Origin: DASQDT01 sp036380435
GTDB lineage: Bacteria > Acidobacteriota > Blastocatellia > Pyrinomonadales > Pyrinomonadaceae
NCBI GenBank assembly: GCA_036380435.1
Contig: DASVES010000228.1
Coordinates: 1-6,291 of the forward strand
DNA: 6,291 nucleotides
Reading direction: 5' to 3'
Shown here: one piece after another, positions 1-6,291 of the stretch
How positions within the stretch are numbered: the stretch's first letter is position 1
How the letters are laid out: each line of letters starts with the position of its first letter
Made by a program: the position numbers and the translations under genes
Notes under the pieces: generated by a model
What the model was told of the DNA's origin: nothing
The model's database searches: none
Seen by the model: the letters and a program-made list of their open reading frames with translations, nothing else

Positions 1-32
1 CGGGCCGGTGCATCACGCCCGTCAATTCTCTT

Positions 33-62
33 CCGCCCCTCCGGGGCTTCGGTTTCTTTTTT
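33..62 (+). terminator. Candidate intrinsic terminator or part of a dispersed repeat
   Basis: A short GC hairpin (GCCCC at 35-39, loop TCC, GGGGC at 43-47) is followed by CTTCGG and a T-rich run at 53-61 (TTTCTTTTTT with one C). Outer CCG (33-35) and CGG (50-52) could pair as an alternative fold. This is the layout of a rho-independent terminator acting on plus-strand transcription, so it would serve a gene to the left of the window, convergent with glnA. It lies directly next to the hairpin pair at 71-117 and may simply belong to the same repeat unit. The stem is short, so confidence is modest. Confidence 0.4.
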
Positions 63-70
63 GACTCGTC

Positions 71-117
71 CCCACGGCTTACGCCGTGGGCTACATTCTG
101 CCGCCGCCTCCGGCGGC
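71..117. repeat. Twin-hairpin element downstream of glnA
   Basis: There are two perfect hairpins in tandem. The first has an 8-bp stem, CCCACGGC (71-78) and GCCGTGGG (83-90), with loop TTAC. The second has a 7-bp stem, GCCGCCG (100-106) and CGGCGGC (111-117), with loop CCTC. The nine bases CTACATTCT (91-99) separate them. No open reading frame is convincing here. The element starts 27 bp past the glnA stop codon, so in leftward transcripts it could stabilise or help end the glnA message, although no T-run follows on that strand. The wording of the element looks like a dispersed intergenic repeat seen in some GC-rich environmental bacteria; this comes from memory and is unverified. Confidence 0.6.
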
Positions 118-143
118 TCGCTGATGCTCAAGCGGAGTGCACT

Positions 144-1568
144 CTAAATGTCGAAGTACATCGAGAACTCCAACGGGTGCGGGCGCATCCTGAGCGGCTG
201 AATCTCCTTCTCGCGCTTGTAGGTGATCCAGCGTTCGATGAGTTGAGGCGTGAAGACATCGCCTTTCAGCAGGAAGTCGTGGTCGGCTTCGAGCGCCGAG
301 AGTGAGGCGTCGAGCGAGCCGGGCAGTGAAGGCACGTCTTTCAACTCTTCGGGCGACAGATCGTAGATGTCCTTGTCGAGCGGCTGACCGGGGTCGATGC
401 GGTTCTGGATGCCGTCGAGTCCGGCCATGAGCATCGCCGAGAAGGCGAGGTAAGGGTTGCACGACGGGTCGGGCGGGCGAAACTCCAGACGCTTCAGCTT
501 CGGACTCTGCGAGAACATCGGGATGCGGATGGCGGCCGAGCGATTGCGGGCCGAGTAGGCGAGATTCACCGGCGCCTCGAAGCCGGGGACGAGACGCTTG
601 TAGCTGTTCGTCGTCGGCGCGGCGAAGGCGACGACGGCCGCCGCGTGCTTGAGCAGTCCGCCGATGTACCAGAGCGCCATCTCCGAGAGGTTGGCGTAGC
701 CGTCGCCGGCGAAGAGCGGCTTCTCGCCCTTCCACAAACTCTGGTGGCAGTGCATCCCCGAGCCGTTGTCGCCGTAAAGCGGCTTGGGCATGAAGGTCGC
801 GGCCTTGCCGTACTGATAAGCCGTGTTGCGCACGACGTACTTGAAGAGCTGGAGGTTGTCGGCCGTGCCCAGCATCGTCGCGTAGCGGATGTCGATCTCA
901 CACTGCATCGGCGCCACCTCGTGATGATGGCACTCGACCGTGATGCCGACTCGTTCGAGCGTCAAGGCCATCTCCGAACGCAGATCGACGAGCGAGTCAA
1001 CGGGCGCGACGGGGACGTAGCCCTCCTTCTGACGGACGCGGTAGCCGAGGTTCGGCCCCTGAAACTCGCTCGTCTCGGTGCGCCCGCTCGACCAGTGGGC
1101 CTCGTCGGAATCGACGCTGTAGCCGGCGGCGTTCGCGTCGTTCTTGAAGTTGACGGAGTCGAAGACGAAGAACTCGGCTTCGGGGCCGAAGTAGACCGTG
1201 TCGGCGATTCCCGTGAAGCGCAGATAGGCTTCGGCCCGCTGCGCCACCGAGCGCGGGTCGAGGCCGTAGCCGTCCTTCGTCATCGGATCGACGGCGTTGG
1301 CGATCAGGCACAGCGTCGGCTCCTCCGTGAACGGGTCCATCCACATCCGCACGGGGTCGGGCACGAGGAGCATGTCTGATTCGTGAATCGAGGCCCAGCC
1401 GCGAAGGCTTGAGGCGTCGAAGCCGAAGCCGTCGCGGAAGGAGTCTTCGGAGAGTTCGTGGATGGGGAAAGTCAGGTGGTGCCACGCCCCGACGAGGTCG
1501 GTGAATCTGACTGAGATGAATCTGGCCTCGTTGTCATCCGCATACTTCAAGACGGTCTTAGCGTTCAT
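144..1568 (-). CDS. glnA: Glutamine synthetase, type I (GSI-beta-like)
   Basis: This cytoplasmic enzyme condenses glutamate and ammonia into glutamine at the cost of ATP; the family forms dodecamers. The 474-residue length is typical of GSI. Visible landmarks are FDASS in the N-terminal beta-grasp domain (50-54), the metal-binding GPEAEFF (128-134), HHHEV (214-218) with E217 and E224, MHCHQSL (272-278) with the catalytic-site histidine H274, the ATP/glutamate loop NSYKRLVPGFEAPV (321-334) with E331, RNRSAAIRIP (341-350), and E362/R364. Y402 in DIYDLSPEE corresponds to the adenylylated Tyr397 of E. coli, so control by GlnE is likely. The ATG is preceded by AGGAG five bases upstream, and the stop is TAG. 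The gene is divergent from speA and has its own consensus promoter about 125 bp upstream of the ATG. Nothing looks damaged, and the family assignment is close to certain. Confidence 0.98.
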   Translation of the reverse strand: MNAKTVLKYADDNEARFISVRFTDLVGAWHHLTFPIHELSEDSFRDGFGFDASSLRGWASIHESDMLLVPDPVRMWMDPFTEEPTLCLIANAVDPMTKDGYGLDPRSVAQRAEAYLRFTGIADTVYFGPEAEFFVFDSVNFKNDANAAGYSVDSDEAHWSSGRTETSEFQGPNLGYRVRQKEGYVPVAPVDSLVDLRSEMALTLERVGITVECHHHEVAPMQCEIDIRYATMLGTADNLQLFKYVVRNTAYQYGKAATFMPKPLYGDNGSGMHCHQSLWKGEKPLFAGDGYANLSEMALWYIGGLLKHAAAVVAFAAPTTNSYKRLVPGFEAPVNLAYSARNRSAAIRIPMFSQSPKLKRLEFRPPDPSCNPYLAFSAMLMAGLDGIQNRIDPGQPLDKDIYDLSPEELKDVPSLPGSLDASLSALEADHDFLLKGDVFTPQLIERWITYKREKEIQPLRMRPHPLEFSMYFDI

Positions 1569-1607
1569 AATGTCTCCTGGAATCTATTTGGAGGGTTGAC
1601 AGGGTGG

Positions 1608-1624
1608 GCCGCCTTGGGGGCGGC
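1608..1624 (-). other. Hairpin in the glnA 5' leader
   Basis: A perfect 6-bp GC stem, GCCGCC (1608-1613) with GGCGGC (1619-1624) and a 5-nt loop, lies in the predicted untranslated leader of glnA, about 40 nt before the start codon. There is no T-run after it in the glnA direction, so it is not an obvious attenuator. I could not recognise a known glutamine riboswitch around it. It may affect message stability or may be chance in GC-rich DNA. Confidence 0.35.
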
Positions 1625-1691
1625 TGGAGCGGCGCTGGAAACTAACCGGAGGAGGTGCGTCATTTCACGTCGGACGCTGTAAAAAGCAGGC

Positions 1692-1719
1692 ATTATAGTC
1701 GGGAGCGCTTGGGTGTCAA
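1692..1719 (-). promoter_or_regulatory. Consensus sigma-70-type promoter of glnA
   Basis: On the minus strand there is a perfect -35 box TTGACA (complement of 1714-1719), a 16-bp spacer, and a perfect -10 box TATAAT (complement of 1692-1697). Transcription would start near 1685, giving a leader of about 117 nt before the glnA ATG. Exact matches at both hexamers are rare in such GC-rich DNA, so this is strong support for vegetative-sigma expression of glnA. The 16-bp spacer is one shorter than the optimum. Confidence 0.85.
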
Positions 1720-1720
1720 G

Positions 1721-1742
1721 GTTTCACGACTTCTGTTTCACG
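1721..1742 (-). promoter_or_regulatory. CGTGAAAC direct repeats upstream of the glnA -35 box
   Basis: Two copies of CGTGAAAC on the minus strand (complements of 1721-1728 and 1735-1742) lie 14 bp apart. The nearer one abuts the -35 box. A third, partial copy (CGTGAAA, complement of 1663-1669) lies downstream of the start of transcription. Repeats of this kind beside a promoter suggest a regulator-binding site, but 14 bp is not a whole number of helical turns and I cannot name the protein. Confidence 0.4.
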
Positions 1743-1830
1743 CGTCCGACGGCGCGCCCGCGTCCGCGTTTTCGCCCTAAACCTTTCTGGCACGCCGGAT
1801 TAAGCGCGGCCCGCGTCAAAAAAATAGTTT

Positions 1831-1860
1831 TTGACCTGCCCCGTATATATTTGCTAAATT
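1831..1860 (+). promoter_or_regulatory. Candidate promoter for speA
   Basis: TTGACC (1831-1836) and TAAATT (1855-1860) are separated by 18 bp. Both boxes deviate from consensus, but the region is conspicuously AT-rich against its background, with an A-rich tract (1818-1830) just upstream that could act as an UP element. Transcription would begin near 1867 and leave a leader of about 126 nt. It could also drive the two genes beyond speA if there is read-through. Confidence 0.55.
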
Positions 1861-1992
1861 GCCTGTCTAAGATTTCCCATCACTGATTCCATCTAACCGT
1901 CCGAAGGGCCCGAGCACTCCGAAACGGAAGACGAGTGGCCTCGGCCGGCCATCTAACGCGGCGATCACCGGGGAGGCAGGAGAACCGAGAAG

Positions 1993-3936
<1,944 letters not shown>

Positions 3937-3940
3937 AAGA

Positions 3941-4064
3941 CGTCAATCGTGAATCGTAAATCGTAAATCGAAAAGCCCGCGCCGCCCGAACGCCTGACCT
4001 ACGATTCGCCGTTAACGTTAAAGACCGCCAACCACGATTGACGATTCACGATTGACGATTGACG
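3941..4064. repeat. Inverted pair of CGTNAAT heptamer arrays (speA-speY spacer)
   Basis: The left array at 3941-3970 is CGTCAAT, CGTGAAT, CGTAAAT, CGTAAAT, then CG. The right array at 4034-4064 is ACGATTG, ACGATTC, ACGATTG, ACGATTG, then ACG, the reverse complement of the same CGTNAAT unit. Every unit varies only at its fourth base. The two arrays can fold on each other into an arm of about 30 bp with the outermost heptamer perfect and one mismatch in each of the other three. A lone ACGATTC lies at 4001-4007 in the 63-bp loop. The element fills nearly all of the 139-bp spacer and ends 11 bp before the next start codon. Confidence 0.9.
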
Positions 4065-4075
4065 AGGTTTTAAGA

Positions 4076-5128
4076 ATGGTAACCCAACGTAAACCGAGAG
4101 CCACGAAGTATCTGACCACGCCGATGCGCCCCGTCCAGGTTGACCGCGACCGCTCGGTCGCCGGCCTCCTTGAGAAGATGGAGGGCGCGGGGCTGGGGGC
4201 GCGCCAACTGGCCGAGGCCCACCGCATCTGGCTCGACATGCTCGGCGACAACACGACCATCATCGTCGCCGCCTCCGGCGCACTGATCCCCGCCGGCATG
4301 CGCCGTCTCCTCGCTTACGTCATCAAGAACCGCTTCGTGGATATGCTCGTCTGCTCCGGCCCAATGCTCTTCCACGACCTGCACGAGACGCTCGGGCGGC
4401 ACCACTATCAGGCGCACCCGTCCATGACGGAGGCCGAACTCGAAGCGTCGCAGATCAACCGCATGTGGGACGTGCTCGCCAGCGAAGAGGAGTACCGCGA
4501 GGCCGATGAGTGGGTCGGCGGCTTCACCAACCAGCTCGACCAGACGCGCGCCTACTCGACGCGCGAGTTCCTACACCTCTTGGGTCGCGAGCTGGCCGAG
4601 ATCGCCACCGACGACGGCATCCTGACTTCGAGCTACAAGGCGCGCGTCCCCATCTTCTGCCCGACCATCTCCGACAGCGCCATCACGGTCGGCATCGCCG
4701 GCGCACGCTTCGAGAAGAAGAATAATTTCTGCTTCGACCTCGCCCAGGACATCCTCGACGTGATGCAGGTCGCCGCGCGCTCGCGCGTCACCGGAGTCAT
4801 CAACATCGGCGGCGGAACCAGTCGCAGCTTCCTCCAACAGATGGAGGCAGCCACCGGCATCATCAAGCAGCCCGTGCGCGGCCACAAATACGGCATCCAG
4901 ATTTCGCCCAACGCGCAGCAGCCCTCGGGGCGCATGGGGTCGGATGACACGCTCGTCTTCGGCAAGCTCCAACGCGGCGCCGCCCTCGCCCACGTCAACT
5001 GCGACGCCACCATCGCCCTTCCCATCCTCGTCACCTCGCTTTCGCAAACGGCCGCCAAGTACATGAAGGGCCGCAAGCGCCCGACCTTCACCTTCGCCGG
5101 CCGGGATTTGATGGTCGAGGTGCCGTAA
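4076..5128 (+). CDS. speY: Deoxyhypusine synthase family protein, probable homospermidine synthase
   Basis: The 350-residue protein follows the deoxyhypusine synthase fold throughout: SGALIPAGMRRLLAYV (67-82), VDMLVCSG (88-95), INRMWDVLASEEEY (127-140), VPIFCPTISD (191-200), VINIGGG (241-247) and the FGK motif with the predicted catalytic lysine K297. The family moves an aminobutyl group from spermidine or putrescine to an amine using NAD. Bacteria have no eIF5A, and the gene sits between arginine decarboxylase and a ureohydrolase, so polyamine synthesis, most likely homospermidine, is the natural role. By alignment from memory, human W327, H288 and E323 are replaced by F295, F252 and D291, arguing against eIF5A modification. 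I chose the ATG at 4076, with GAGG (4064-4067) eight bases upstream, over an in-frame TTG at 4052 that lies inside the repeat array. The symbol speY is one used for this bacterial group; the exact product is unproven. Confidence 0.88.
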   Translation: MVTQRKPRATKYLTTPMRPVQVDRDRSVAGLLEKMEGAGLGARQLAEAHRIWLDMLGDNTTIIVAASGALIPAGMRRLLAYVIKNRFVDMLVCSGPMLFHDLHETLGRHHYQAHPSMTEAELEASQINRMWDVLASEEEYREADEWVGGFTNQLDQTRAYSTREFLHLLGRELAEIATDDGILTSSYKARVPIFCPTISDSAITVGIAGARFEKKNNFCFDLAQDILDVMQVAARSRVTGVINIGGGTSRSFLQQMEAATGIIKQPVRGHKYGIQISPNAQQPSGRMGSDDTLVFGKLQRGAALAHVNCDATIALPILVTSLSQTAAKYMKGRKRPTFTFAGRDLMVEVP

Positions 5129-5137
5129 AAAAAAGGG

Positions 5138-5256
5138 AGTCAGGAGTCAGAAGTCAGGAGCCGGAATGAGGCGGTCGGCGTGGGGCCGTCTCATTCCGGC
5201 TCCGTTGTAGTTTGCGCGCGAATTCTGACTTCTGGCTTCTGACTCCTGACTTCCTG
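5138..5256. repeat. Inverted pair of GTCAGRA heptamer arrays (speY-speB spacer)
   Basis: The left array (5138-5160) carries AGTCAGG, AGTCAGA, AGTCAGG, AG. The right array (5223-5256) carries TTCTGAC, TTCTGGC, TTCTGAC, TCCTGAC, TTCCTG, the reverse complement of the same unit. The outer 14 bases pair perfectly (5139-5152 with 5237-5250). The next heptamer pair has two mismatches. A second, unrelated perfect hairpin sits inside. The whole element fills most of the 140-bp spacer and stops 12 bp before the speB start codon. The unit differs from that of the upstream spacer, but unit length and layout are the same. Confidence 0.9.
5157..5203. repeat. Nested 14-bp perfect hairpin
   Basis: GGAGCCGGAATGAG (5157-5170) and CTCATTCCGGCTCC (5190-5203) are exact reverse complements. 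The stem can be extended inward by a G-T wobble at 5171/5189 and three further GC pairs (5172-5174 with 5186-5188). It lies between the heptamer arrays and slightly overlaps the left one. A transcript across it would form a very stable stem-loop. No T-run follows, so it is better read as a processing or stability element, or as the core of a mobile repeat, than as a classic terminator. Confidence 0.8.
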
Positions 5257-5268
5257 TAAACTTTCCGC
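5255..5268 (+). promoter_or_regulatory. Possible -10 element and missing ribosome-binding site before speB
   Basis: TAAACT (5257-5262), preceded by TG, lies six bases before the speB ATG. No purine-rich Shine-Dalgarno sequence can be found in the preceding bases, which end in CTTTCCGC. If the hexamer is a true -10 box, transcription would begin at or next to the ATG and give a leaderless message. No good -35 box sits at the expected distance, because that region is occupied by the repeat array. This is a weak call. Confidence 0.25.
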
Positions 5269-6201
5269 ATGTCTGAATCAGCACAGCTCCCGATGAACTT
5301 CGGCGGGATCGAAGACGAGGCTCTGTCGGCCTTTGAGGGCGCGCGCGTTCTCGTGTGGCCGATCTCTTACGAGGGGACGGTTTCCTATGGTGGGGGGACG
5401 GGCGAGGGCGCGATGGCGATTGTGGACGCGTCGCGGAACATGGAGTTGTACGACGAGGAAACCGATTCGGAGACCTACCGGCTCGGCATCCACACGCTCG
5501 ACGTGACGCCGAGCGTCGCGCCGCCAGAGGCGATGATGAAGGGGTTGCTGGAGCAGGCGCGCCGGCTCGTCGCCACGGAGAAGTTCGTCTGCATGATCGG
5601 CGGCGAGCATTCGGTGAGCGCGCCCGTCATTCAGGCGCACGCCGAAAGGTATGAGAACCTGTCGGTCTTACAGATCGACGCCCACGCCGATTTGCGCGAC
5701 ACCTACGACGGCACGCCGCACTCGCACGCGTCGATCATGGCGCGCGTGGTGCGCGACTTGAAGATTCCGGCCGTGCAGGTCGGCATCCGCTCGATCTCGG
5801 CGGAGGAGGCGCGCGTCATCGATGAGATTCCGACGCGCATCTTCTGGGCCAAGGACATCGTGGGCCGCACGGACTGGTGGGAGGAGGCCGTCGAGGGGCT
5901 GACGGAGAACGTCTACCTGACCATCGACATCGACGGTCTCGACCCGTCGCTCGTCGCGCAGACGGGGACGCCCGAGCCGGGGGGGTTGGGCTGGTACGAG
6001 ACCGTCGGCCTCATCCGCACGCTCGCGCGCCAACGCCGCGTCGTCGGCATGGACTTGAACGAGTACGCCTACGTCGAGGGCCAGACCGCCTCCGCGTTTT
6101 TGTGCGCCAAGCTGATCTACAAGTCTCTGTCCTATATCTTCGAGTCGGAGACGGAGCGCGTGCGCGGCGCAGGCAAGCAGACCTCGCGCGCCGGCGCGTG
6201 A
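5269..6201 (+). CDS. speB: Ureohydrolase, agmatinase family
   Basis: The 310-residue protein is of the arginase/agmatinase fold, which hydrolyses a guanidino group to urea and an amine using two manganese ions. Predicted metal ligands are H114 in GGEHS (111-115), D137, H139 and D141 in DAHADLRD (137-144), and D220 and D222 in TIDIDGLDP (218-226). SHAS (152-155) matches the substrate loop of agmatinases, and E265 in DLNEYA may contact the guanidinium. With SpeA upstream, agmatine to putrescine is the expected reaction. The third family signature is altered after DP226: SLVAQTGTP stands where I would expect a proline followed by a small residue, so a different guanidino-polyamine substrate is possible. 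The ATG at 5269 lacks a visible Shine-Dalgarno sequence; the next in-frame ATG (5293) has none either. The C-terminal tail after about residue 292 is polar and probably disordered. Confidence 0.9.
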   Translation: MSESAQLPMNFGGIEDEALSAFEGARVLVWPISYEGTVSYGGGTGEGAMAIVDASRNMELYDEETDSETYRLGIHTLDVTPSVAPPEAMMKGLLEQARRLVATEKFVCMIGGEHSVSAPVIQAHAERYENLSVLQIDAHADLRDTYDGTPHSHASIMARVVRDLKIPAVQVGIRSISAEEARVIDEIPTRIFWAKDIVGRTDWWEEAVEGLTENVYLTIDIDGLDPSLVAQTGTPEPGGLGWYETVGLIRTLARQRRVVGMDLNEYAYVEGQTASAFLCAKLIYKSLSYIFESETERVRGAGKQTSRAGA

Positions 6202-6232
6202 GTGTTTGCAATGGAGTACGTGGGACAGTACC

Positions 6233-6291
6233 GCGAGCGGTAGCGAGCGGGTTGACGCTCCCGTAGCTACAACCCGCTCGCTACCGCTCGC
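6233..6291. repeat. 22-bp perfect inverted repeat, probably cut by the window edge
   Basis: The left arm (6233-6254) and right arm (6270-6291) are exact reverse complements, with a 15-bp loop at 6255-6269. The left arm is itself a direct repeat: GCGAGCGG at 6233-6240 and again at 6243-6250, separated by TA. A palindrome GTAGCTAC sits at 6263-6270. The upstream bases ACAGTACC (6225-6232) would extend the stem if the sequence continues with GGTACTGT past the last base. It begins 31 bp after the speB stop and could act as a 3' stem-loop of the operon. It resembles a REP- or MITE-like dispersed element. Confidence 0.8.

Larger units (their letters stand above)
1668..1751. repeat. 10-bp inverted repeat bracketing the glnA promoter
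   Basis: CGTCGGACGC at 1668-1677 and its exact reverse complement GCGTCCGACG at 1742-1751 flank the glnA promoter. The arm centres are 74 bp apart, close to seven turns of B-DNA. One arm lies just inside the transcribed leader and the other upstream of the -35 box. This is the geometry expected for a pair of operators that loop, but chance pairing is possible. Confidence 0.4.
1569..1992. other. Divergent control region between glnA and speA
   Basis: This is a 424-bp gene-free stretch between two divergent start codons. Reading from glnA, it holds the glnA ribosome-binding site (AGGAG, complement of 1574-1578), a leader of about 117 nt with one hairpin, the glnA promoter (1692-1719), CGTGAAAC repeats and a 10-bp inverted repeat. 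It then has a GC-rich stretch at 1742-1816 with nothing I can name, a speA promoter candidate (1831-1860), and a speA leader of about 126 nt. Unlike the other spacers it has no heptamer arrays. I see no convincing small ORF with a ribosome-binding site. Confidence 0.8.

Noticed and set aside
645..1379. 244-codon plus-strand frame inside glnA
   Set aside because: It is the antisense shadow of glnA, has no ribosome-binding site and no recognisable domain.
1596..1624. Plus-strand promoter beginning at TTGACA (1596-1601)
   Set aside because: The expected -10 position is GC-rich (around GGCGGC at 1619-1624), so only half of a promoter is present.
1569..1685. Glutamine riboswitch in the glnA leader
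   Set aside because: Only one simple 6-bp hairpin is visible, and I could not identify the conserved core of the known glutamine-binding RNAs.
1788..1802. Possible sigma-54 promoter: TGGCACG at 1788-1794
   Set aside because: The -24 half is a perfect match, but the -12 half at the required distance reads ATTA in place of TTGC, so the essential GC is missing.
3941..4064. CRISPR array in the speA-speY spacer
   Set aside because: Units are 7 bp and contiguous, with no unique spacers between them, and the two arrays are in opposite orientation.
4052..4075. TTG at 4052 as the start of the deoxyhypusine-synthase homologue
   Set aside because: It sits inside the heptamer array, adds eight residues coded by repeat sequence, and the ATG at 4076 has a GAGG at good spacing.

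Overview
The window is GC-rich bacterial chromosomal DNA with four intact, well-conserved metabolic genes and no sign of phage, plasmid or transposase genes. Coding is dense, third codon positions favour G and C, and the spacers hold short inverted and heptameric repeats. No rRNA or marker gene is present. The style of the spacer repeats, together with a cyanobacteria-like deoxyhypusine-synthase homologue in a polyamine cluster, makes me think of Acidobacteriota (Blastocatellia-like). That placement rests on pattern memory and is low-confidence.

Layout. Bases 1-143 hold no gene. They contain a GC hairpin followed by a T-run and two neat hairpins that look like a dispersed repeat. Bases 144-1568 (minus strand) encode type I glutamine synthetase, glnA. 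Bases 1569-1992 form a 424-bp divergent control region. It has a consensus -35/-10 promoter for glnA with CGTGAAAC repeats next to it, and a weaker promoter candidate for the rightward genes. Three plus-strand genes follow: speA (arginine decarboxylase, 1993-3936, TTG start), a deoxyhypusine-synthase-family gene (speY-like, 4076-5128) and a ureohydrolase of the agmatinase family (speB-like, 5269-6201). The two spacers between them are 139 and 140 bp, and each is filled with an inverted pair of heptamer arrays. The two arrays have different unit sequences. The right end is a 22-bp perfect inverted repeat that runs to the last base and is probably cut by the window edge.

How the genes work together. 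SpeA would convert arginine to agmatine, SpeB would convert agmatine to putrescine and urea, and the deoxyhypusine-synthase homologue would join aminobutyl units from polyamines, most likely giving homospermidine. Bacteria lack eIF5A, the normal substrate of deoxyhypusine synthase, so a small-molecule polyamine substrate is the sensible reading. No S-adenosylmethionine decarboxylase or spermidine synthase gene is present in the window. GlnA makes glutamine, a nitrogen donor upstream of arginine, so the divergent pair links nitrogen assimilation with polyamine synthesis. That link is inferred from position only.

The points most worth a second look are the altered active-site residues of the deoxyhypusine-synthase homologue, the paired heptamer arrays in both operon spacers, and the unusual sequence architecture around the glnA promoter.
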